From contig OZ240205.1 in the NCBI GenBank assembly GCA_965197395.1, forward strand, positions 124,001 to 188,000: a stretch of DNA of 64,000 nt, in the 5' to 3' direction. Within the stretch, counting starts at the first letter, position 1, and every line of letters begins with the position of its first letter. This DNA comes from CAZYFH01 sp965197395. GTDB lineage: Bacteria; Acidobacteriota; Vicinamibacteria; Vicinamibacterales; UBA8438. The position numbers were made by a program, and so were the translations under genes. Below are positions 59,119 through 64,000 of this stretch, piece after piece. The notes beneath the pieces are model-generated. The model did not search any database. It was given only the letters and a program-made list of their open reading frames with translations, and had not been told where the DNA came from.

Positions 59119-59842
59119 TCATTTCATGCAGGCTGCACAAGGCCGGTCGGTCCTGCTGACCGTTTTGACCCCTGCCATCCCGAGAGTCAGAGCACTGACG
59201 TCGATGTCATCTACATTCACGAGCACCGAGCTCAGAACCGCGACTGGCGTCGACCCACGCGCCGAGATTCACCATGTTGGGGAAACTACCCGGCTTGGTG
59301 TCGATGGAGACCTCCGAACCCACATCGCCGGAGCGTACGGCCCACGGGATGTGACCGTCGTTCGTGCCGGCCACCGTCTGGTTACCATTGCCGAAGTGGA
59401 CGTACCAAGCGAGGTCGCGGTCTGAAGAGTAGGATCTCCTCGACCAGTATTGATGCTCTTGGACGTTGAGAAACGGGCCGGGATTCGTGGACGACACCCC
59501 GTCGACGGTGAACAAGTGCCCCATCTCGCTGTTGGTGCAGCCAGCGCCCCTGCAGGTTTCGTCAAAGGTGAGGGGAAGCCGCCAGGAAAAGCCGCCAATC
59601 GTCAGGTCGCTTGCCCAGGCACTGGCCTCTTCCCAAGTCATTTCTCCATCTGCGTCAAAGCCGGACGTCGTCGCCCAGTTCGCGTCACCGAGCCAGGTGA
59701 TGTGCTGGGTGCTATCGTAAATGAGCCTCACTCCGTCGTATATACCCCGGTCGATCAGTTCTGCCCGCGCATCGGCGACAAACCCGAGACTGAGGGCTGG
59801 TGTCACCAGCACCGTGACCCATCTGCGTGTTCTCCTCATCAT
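59119..59842 (-). pseudogene. Secreted DUF1566 (Lcl C-terminal) protein with a frameshift
   Basis: ATG 59842 starts a signal peptide (MMRRTRRWVTVLVTPALSLG). DUF1566-type segments follow: LIYDSTQHITWLGDANWA, MTWEEASAWASDLTIGG, WRLP and SRRSYSSDRDLAWYVHFGNG. Near 59255 the frame is lost by a 2-base deletion in a GCGCGCG run; one frame over, RGSTPVAVLSSVLVNVDD and ALTLGMAG continue to a stop at 59119. Adding two bases gives 242 codons. Such proteins are usually surface or PEP-CTERM-like proteins. Confidence 0.75.
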
Positions 59843-59913
59843 GCCCCCCATCGACAGTCCGTAACCGACTGGCCCCTCAGAGTCGGTATTGTGTCTTGAG
59901 CCCATGATTGGCA

Positions 59914-60002
59914 GCCTAATGGCTTGCGTTTCAGCGCGGCGCCCGGCCGCTCGAATTCCCCCACAGTCGCCCGCCGCCGTCGGCTGCAAACGCTGGTTAG
60001 GC
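59914..60002 (-). other. Integron attC site
   Basis: 89 bp. Outer cores GCCTAAT (59914-59920) and GTTAGGC (59996-60002) with inner arms GCGTTTCAGC and GCTGCAAACGC, which pair save for one extrahelical C. The stop codon of the hydrolase gene (TAA) is part of the GCCTAAC core on the minus strand, as in many cassettes. Confidence 0.9.
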
Positions 60003-60776
60003 ATCTTCTCGCGCGGTAGATCCGAGCGCTCGACGTAGGACCGCTCGCGTCATGTCCTGTTGCCGCTCTCTACTGATCGTCGGTGAGCCATCAAATAGCT
60101 GGTGGCCGTAGTGACCGAACTGCGAGTGGTTGCCACCTTCGATCTCGACCCAGCCCGTGTCGGCGGGCAGCAGATGCCTGGTCTCGTTGATCAATGCAAC
60201 CGTCGCGACACCGTCGTTCGATGCGAAGACCTTCGTGATTGGCGTCCGCGATTGCGACAGGTCGATCGTCTTCGGGTGTGACGAGCCGATCAGGACGATT
60301 GCCGCCACGCCCGGCAGGCTCTCCATCGCCAAACGGCAGGCGAGTGCAGCTCCGAGCGAGTGGCCCGCGATCACCCATCTGTCAACCTTGTCACTCCCTT
60401 TGAGAATCGCGCGGACACGATTCACCGCGATCCTCTTGTGGCGCTCGAGTGGTGCGAGCCTGTACGGTAGCCTCACGACGAACACCGGGTGTCCGCTCTC
60501 GGCAAGCGGCCGTAGCAGCGGGGCATACGCCTCAGCCGCGACACCTCCACCAACGACGAACACCAGGCCAGAACGACCGAAGACTGAGGTAGGCCTGAAC
60601 GTCAACGTCTCGGGCAGGCTGTCGACCGCTACCCTCTGGTCGCTGTTGAGCAGCGCGGGCGCGACGCCTTGCGTACGAAACGAATTGAGCAGCCATGCGG
60701 TGGACACGAGGGCCCAAACGATGAAACCACGCCGAATCCACCGACGCACAGCTGAGCGTTTCTCGGTGGACATCAT
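59997..60776 (-). CDS. Alpha/beta hydrolase, cassette-borne
   Basis: 259 residues. An N-terminal membrane anchor or signal (WIRRGFIVWALVSTAWLLNSF, cited by VWALVSTAWLL) precedes the alpha/beta hydrolase core: nucleophile GHSLGAALA (~residue 139-147), acid FASNDGVA (~187-194) and His in EGGNHSQFGHYG (~213-224). The family (abhydrolase_5-like) contains esterases of unknown substrate. It begins 27 bases after a TTAGGC recombination point and ends inside an attC, so it is a complete cassette. Confidence 0.85.
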   Translation of the reverse strand: MMSTEKRSAVRRWIRRGFIVWALVSTAWLLNSFRTQGVAPALLNSDQRVAVDSLPETLTFRPTSVFGRSGLVFVVGGGVAAEAYAPLLRPLAESGHPVFVVRLPYRLAPLERHKRIAVNRVRAILKGSDKVDRWVIAGHSLGAALACRLAMESLPGVAAIVLIGSSHPKTIDLSQSRTPITKVFASNDGVATVALINETRHLLPADTGWVEIEGGNHSQFGHYGHQLFDGSPTISRERQQDMTRAVLRRALGSTAREDA

Positions 60777-60802
60777 ATTCCCTGTCTGGCCTTCTCGTTG
60801 AT

Positions 60803-60966
60803 GCCTAACAAGTAGTATGCCGACCGTGGTACATGGATACGCACGCGCTCGACGTCAACGTAGGGCGGCTTCGCGCGCAGGCGCCGACGAGATCGAAAGG
60901 TCAGCTTGCCCGGTTCGACGGCATATGTCGGTCATGATATCGGGATACGGCCCGTCGGCATACCAC
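60803..60966 (-). other. Degenerate attC-like site at the right edge of the array
   Basis: GCCTAAC (60803-60809; GTTAGGC on the minus strand, the usual cleavage point) with TATGCCGAC beside it, and a complementary GTCGGCATACC at 60954-60964. The far core is not recognisable. This may be the first recombination site of the array; no integrase is found. 60777-61348 otherwise contains only MITE copy B. Confidence 0.45.
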
Positions 60967-61009
60967 ACGCACCGAGGGTGGTGACGCGGGCGGGGACCGG
61001 CTCAGCCGG

Positions 61010-61257
61010 CGGTGACGTCCCCCGCGCAGACGTTGGAGGCACGCCGACCTCGGGCGTTGGTGGAAAAACCGCTCCGAAGCGCCTCCTAGGCGATCACGGT
61101 CTGTGTGATCCGTGGCACCCGGACAACCCATGACGCTGAACACACGTGATGCCCGAAGCGACTGACCACCCGTTGATCGCCGCATCGGTAAATTCAGAAG
61201 CAAGCGCAGAAGTGGTTTTCCGACGGGCCGACGCCGGCTGCGCGGGGGACGTCACCG
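61010..61257 (-). repeat. Copy B of the terminal-inverted-repeat element (MITE)
   Basis: Ends 61010-61029 and 61238-61257 are perfect inverted 20-mers, CGGTGACGTCCCCCGCGCAG; with flanks the repeat extends to about 30 bases with two mismatches (61000-61267). The interior is clearly homologous to copy A in opposite orientation. No open frame of note. No obvious target duplication. Confidence 0.85.
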
Positions 61258-61348
61258 ACGGATGAGCGGGGGCGTCGTATCCGTGGTACGGTGCGTGAGT
61301 GAGACGTAGGGGGGCACCCAAGCTGCGTGAACAACTGGCAGATCACAC

Positions 61349-61798
61349 ATGAGCGTCGATGTCGAAACGGAGATCGTGATCGCGCGTGGGCTGGAGGATG
61401 TCGCCGCCTACGCGGCGAATCCGGACAATGTCGCCGTGTGGTACGTGAACATCAAGTCGGTCGAATGGAAAACTCCGCCGCCGGCCACCGTGGGCTCACG
61501 CATCGCATTCGTCGCTCAGTTTCTCGGACGCCGGCTGGCGTATACCTATGAAATCGTCGAGCTCTTACCGAACGAGCGGCTGGTCATGCGGACGGCGGAG
61601 GGGCCGTTCCCGATGGAGACGCAGTACACCTGGGAAGCGGTCGACGACGGACATACACGGATGACGCTGCGAAACAGGGGGACGCCCTCGGGGTTCTCGA
61701 GGATCGCGGCGCCGTTCATGGCGAGGGCAATGCGCCGGGCGAATCAGAAGGACCTGGCGCTGCTCAAGCTGGTGCTGGAAGGCGAAGGTCGTCCGTAG
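61349..61798 (+). CDS. SRPBCC (START-like) family protein
   Basis: 149 residues of the polyketide-cyclase/Bet v1-like fold: start VETEIVIARGLEDVAAYAAN (with the typical W in VAVWYVN), a beta sheet region (AYTYEIVELLPNERLVMRT) and a C-terminal helix (FMARAMRRANQKDLALLKLV). Such proteins bind small hydrophobic ligands; function unknown. It is convergent with the ribosomal operon across 43 bp. Confidence 0.8.
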   Translation: MSVDVETEIVIARGLEDVAAYAANPDNVAVWYVNIKSVEWKTPPPATVGSRIAFVAQFLGRRLAYTYEIVELLPNERLVMRTAEGPFPMETQYTWEAVDDGHTRMTLRNRGTPSGFSRIAAPFMARAMRRANQKDLALLKLVLEGEGRP

Positions 61799-61841
61799 AC
61801 CAGTCGCAGGGCTGAAGCCCTGCGCTACCACGGCGGCGCGA

Positions 61842-62426
61842 CTAGACCTTCTTCCGGGTGCGCTTGGGCTGGGCCTTACCGGCGCCTTTGTTCGGCTTGC
61901 CGCCGGTGGGCGCGTCCGTGTCGACGCTCTCGCGACCGGCGCCGCGGATGCGACGCGCCGCGCGACGCAGACGCCCGCCGACGCCCGGCTTTGCCTCGGC
62001 TTCCTTGGGCGCATCGGCGTCCGTCTCGACCTCAGGACTGTACTCACTCCCGATCAGCTCGATCTGCGCCATGTCCGCCGCATCGCTCTGACGATGTCCC
62101 AGCCGCAACACGCGCGTATACCCGCCGGGACGTGTCGCGAACCGCGGCGCGATCGTCTCGAAGAGCTTTGTCGCCACCTCTCGGTCTGCGAGATCGCGAC
62201 CGACCAGGCGCCGCGCGTGTAAAGCGCGACCCGCGCCGGCCCCCTCTGCGAGGCCGCGTTTGGCGACGGTGATCAGTCGCTCAACGAACGGCCGGAGCTC
62301 CTTCGCCTTCGCGGTGGTTGTATTGATCCGCTCGTGCCGGAGTAACGCCTCCGCCTGGTTCCGGAGCAGCGCGATCCGGTGCTCCGTCGTGCGACCCAGT
62401 TTTCGGTGAGCGACTCGATGACGCAT
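61842..62426 (-). CDS. rplQ: Ribosomal protein L17 with extended C-terminus
   Basis: 194 residues. The L17 core (~1-120) is intact, from MRHRVAHRKLGRTTEHR to MAQIELIG. About 75 extra residues follow, rich in Ala, Lys, Arg and Gly and predicted to be disordered. It lies 5 bp after rpoA, the standard order. Confidence 0.96.
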   Translation of the reverse strand: MRHRVAHRKLGRTTEHRIALLRNQAEALLRHERINTTTAKAKELRPFVERLITVAKRGLAEGAGAGRALHARRLVGRDLADREVATKLFETIAPRFATRPGGYTRVLRLGHRQSDAADMAQIELIGSEYSPEVETDADAPKEAEAKPGVGGRLRRAARRIRGAGRESVDTDAPTGGKPNKGAGKAQPKRTRKKV

Positions 62427-62431
62427 CGTGA

Positions 62432-63430
62432 TTACGCCTGCTCGGTTTGCGGCGGCGCCTCGGCCGCTGGCTGTTCCAGCCGCATGCCGAGGCCCAGCCC
62501 CATCCCCAACAGGATCTCCTTGATCTCGTTCAATGACTTGCGCCCGAAGTTCTTCGTCCGGAGCATCTCCGGCTCGCTTTTCTGTACCAACTCGCGAATC
62601 GTCCGGATGTCGGCGTTTTTCAGGCAGTTATACGACCGCACGGACAACTCGAGCTCCTCGACGCTCTTGTCCAGGTGCTCGTTGGCGACAGGGGTCGGTT
62701 GGTCGGCCGCCGGCTCTCCGGGCTGCTCAACCGGCTCGTCGATGTTAATGAAGATGTTGAGGTGATCCCGAATGAGCCTTGCGCCGAGCGACACGGCCTC
62801 GCGCGGGCCGATCGCCCCGTCGGTCCACACGTCGACCGTCAGCTTGTCGTAGTCGGTTGTCTGCCCAAGCCGCGCGGCCTCGACAATGTAATTGACCTTC
62901 TTGATCGGCGAGTGAACCGAGTCGACTGGAATCCATCCGATGCCGAGCTCCTCGTCGAAGTTCTTGTCGGCGGACACGTAGCCCCGGCCGCGCCTCGCAC
63001 GCAACTCCATGTTTAGGCTCCCGCCCTCGCCGACCGTCGCGATGTGCACGTCGGGCTCGAGAATCTCCACGTCGGCATCGGTTTCGATGTCGCCCGCTTT
63101 GACCTCGCCGGCCTTGTCCGCATGGAGACGAAGTGTCTTGGTGTGATCGACGTGAATCTTGAACGGAATCTGCTTGAGGTTGAGGATGATGTCGGTCGCA
63201 TCCTCCACGACACCCTGAATGGGCGAGAACTCGTGCAGCACGCCGTCGATCTTCACCGCGGTCACGGCCGCGCCCTCAATCGAGGACAGCAGCACGCGCC
63301 GCAGCGCGTTGCCGATGGTCGTGCCGAAGCCGCGCTCGAACGGCTGCGCGTGAAAGCGCCCGAACTGATCCGTGAGCGTATCGCGCTCGTACTCCAGTAC
63401 CTTCGGTCGCTGGAAACCTTTCCACAGCAT
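62432..63430 (-). CDS. rpoA: RNA polymerase alpha subunit
   Basis: 332 residues. The N-terminal assembly domain (FGTTIGNALRRVLLSSIEGA) and the C-terminal alpha-CTD (KNADIRTIRELVQKSEPEML, FGRKSLNEIKEIL) are complete. It lies between rpsD and rplQ, 63 bp after rpsD. Confidence 0.97.
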   Translation of the reverse strand: MLWKGFQRPKVLEYERDTLTDQFGRFHAQPFERGFGTTIGNALRRVLLSSIEGAAVTAVKIDGVLHEFSPIQGVVEDATDIILNLKQIPFKIHVDHTKTLRLHADKAGEVKAGDIETDADVEILEPDVHIATVGEGGSLNMELRARRGRGYVSADKNFDEELGIGWIPVDSVHSPIKKVNYIVEAARLGQTTDYDKLTVDVWTDGAIGPREAVSLGARLIRDHLNIFINIDEPVEQPGEPAADQPTPVANEHLDKSVEELELSVRSYNCLKNADIRTIRELVQKSEPEMLRTKNFGRKSLNEIKEILLGMGLGLGMRLEQPAAEAPPQTEQA

Positions 63431-63493
63431 CGAGTCCAGTCCTTTCAGAGCGGGGGGCAGACGTGTTGACCCCGAACGGGCCAGCCGTGTCGC

Positions 63494-64000
63494 CTATTTC
63501 GAATACAACTCGACAATCAGTTGTTCCTGTACCGGCAGATTCATCTGCTCTCGCGTTGGGACGGCCGCGAGCCGGCCAGTCAGACCCTCGCCATCCAGCT
63601 CCAGCCATTCCGGTACACCACGACCCTTGACCTCTTCCATGGCGTATTGGATCGCGGGGTTCTTTGCGCTCTTCGACTTGACCGTGATCTGGTCTCCCGC
63701 ACGAAGGGAATACGACGGAATGTCGGCGCGCTTGCCATTGACGCGAAAGTGCCCGTGGCGCACGAGCTGGCGTGCCTGTGGTCGCGACGTCGCGAAGCCG
63801 AGCCGATAGACGACGTTATCCAGGCGGCTCTCCAGGAGCTGGAGGAGCGTCTCGCCGGTGATGCCCTTCTTTCGGTCAGCGGTCTCGAAGTAACGCCTGA
63901 ACTGTCGCTCGAGGACGCCATACATCCGCTTCACCCGCTGCTTCTCACGCAGCTGGAGACCGTAACCGATGAGCTTGGCCTTTCGTCCCTTCCCGTGTTG
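63494..64000 (-). CDS. rpsD: Ribosomal protein S4, 5' end outside the window
   Basis: 169 codons of S4, about 38 N-terminal residues missing. From QHGKGRKAKLIGYGLQL through the S4 RNA-binding domain (LDNVVYRLGFATSRPQARQLVRHGHF; cited by VVYRLGFATSRPQARQ) to the end VEQ-type ELYSK. It is followed by rpoA. No frame anomalies. Confidence 0.96.
   Translation of the reverse strand, partial: QHGKGRKAKLIGYGLQLREKQRVKRMYGVLERQFRRYFETADRKKGITGETLLQLLESRLDNVVYRLGFATSRPQARQLVRHGHFRVNGKRADIPSYSLRAGDQITVKSKSAKNPAIQYAMEEVKGRGVPEWLELDGEGLTGRLAAVPTREQMNLPVQEQLIVELYSK

Noticed and set aside
60901..61203. A 100-codon protein shared between the two MITE copies
   Set aside because: Similarity to the frame at 55364 comes from the DNA repeat itself; no start signals or domain, and frames end differently.

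Overview
The window is high-GC bacterial chromosome from, most likely, an Acidobacteriota of the Vicinamibacteria type (inference). The grounds are two secreted von Willebrand A proteins of the acidobacterial type, many TPR/PEGA/TonB-style periplasmic proteins, a compact pilB-pilT-pilC-pilS-pilR cluster, a large TonB receptor with a carboxypeptidase-like plug extension, and an rpsD-rpoA-rplQ ribosomal tail at the right edge. Several genes carry single frameshifts, so either real gene decay or draft-assembly error is present.

Layout. 0-14.5 kb is mostly housekeeping: acyl desaturase, secreted MBL-fold hydrolase, a chimeric PAS/kinase-PQQ-dehydrogenase gene, TrmH-type RNA methyltransferase, GNAT enzyme, Fpg-type glycosylase, Kef-type antiporter, and cobalamin methionine synthase (metH) coupled to an ArsR-methyltransferase regulator with its own promoter-operator. 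14.7-24.7 kb holds a probable metal-homeostasis group (DUF3347, His-rich TonB receptor, small secreted protein), a VWFA protein, an HD hydrolase, a frameshifted gamma-glutamyltransferase, a Fur-box FTR1 iron permease and a proline racemase family enzyme. 25.4-30.7 kb is a convergent block of TPR/PEGA, VWFA and TonB-like envelope proteins.

31-39 kb is a scarred accessory region: vapBC; a TetR regulator with twin palindromic operators facing a lipoprotein amidohydrolase that is split by a 474-bp MITE-like element with 8-bp target duplication; tRNA-end-like repeats; a truncated Ser/Thr kinase; a MetE-like enzyme; and a reductase gene cut by a group II intron. 39-46.5 kb is the type IV pilus motor and regulatory cluster. 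46.5-55.2 kb holds an outer-membrane protein, pyruvoyl arginine decarboxylase, a frameshifted Yip1 protein, a MacA/MacB-like transporter set without an ATPase, and an EF-G paralogue.

55.2-61.3 kb is the most unusual part. It is an integron-cassette array without an integrase (CALIN-like), with at least three convincing attC sites, all oriented on the minus strand. It carries mazEF, a dead RelE/ParE-type module whose antitoxin is split by an insertion sequence with CTAG duplication, a broken cyclase-like gene, a frameshifted DUF1566 secreted protein and an alpha/beta hydrolase. The array is bracketed by two inverted copies of a ~245-bp element with 20-bp terminal inverted repeats, reminiscent of MITE-type integron mobilization units. 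The window ends in an SRPBCC protein and the rplQ-rpoA-rpsD operon.
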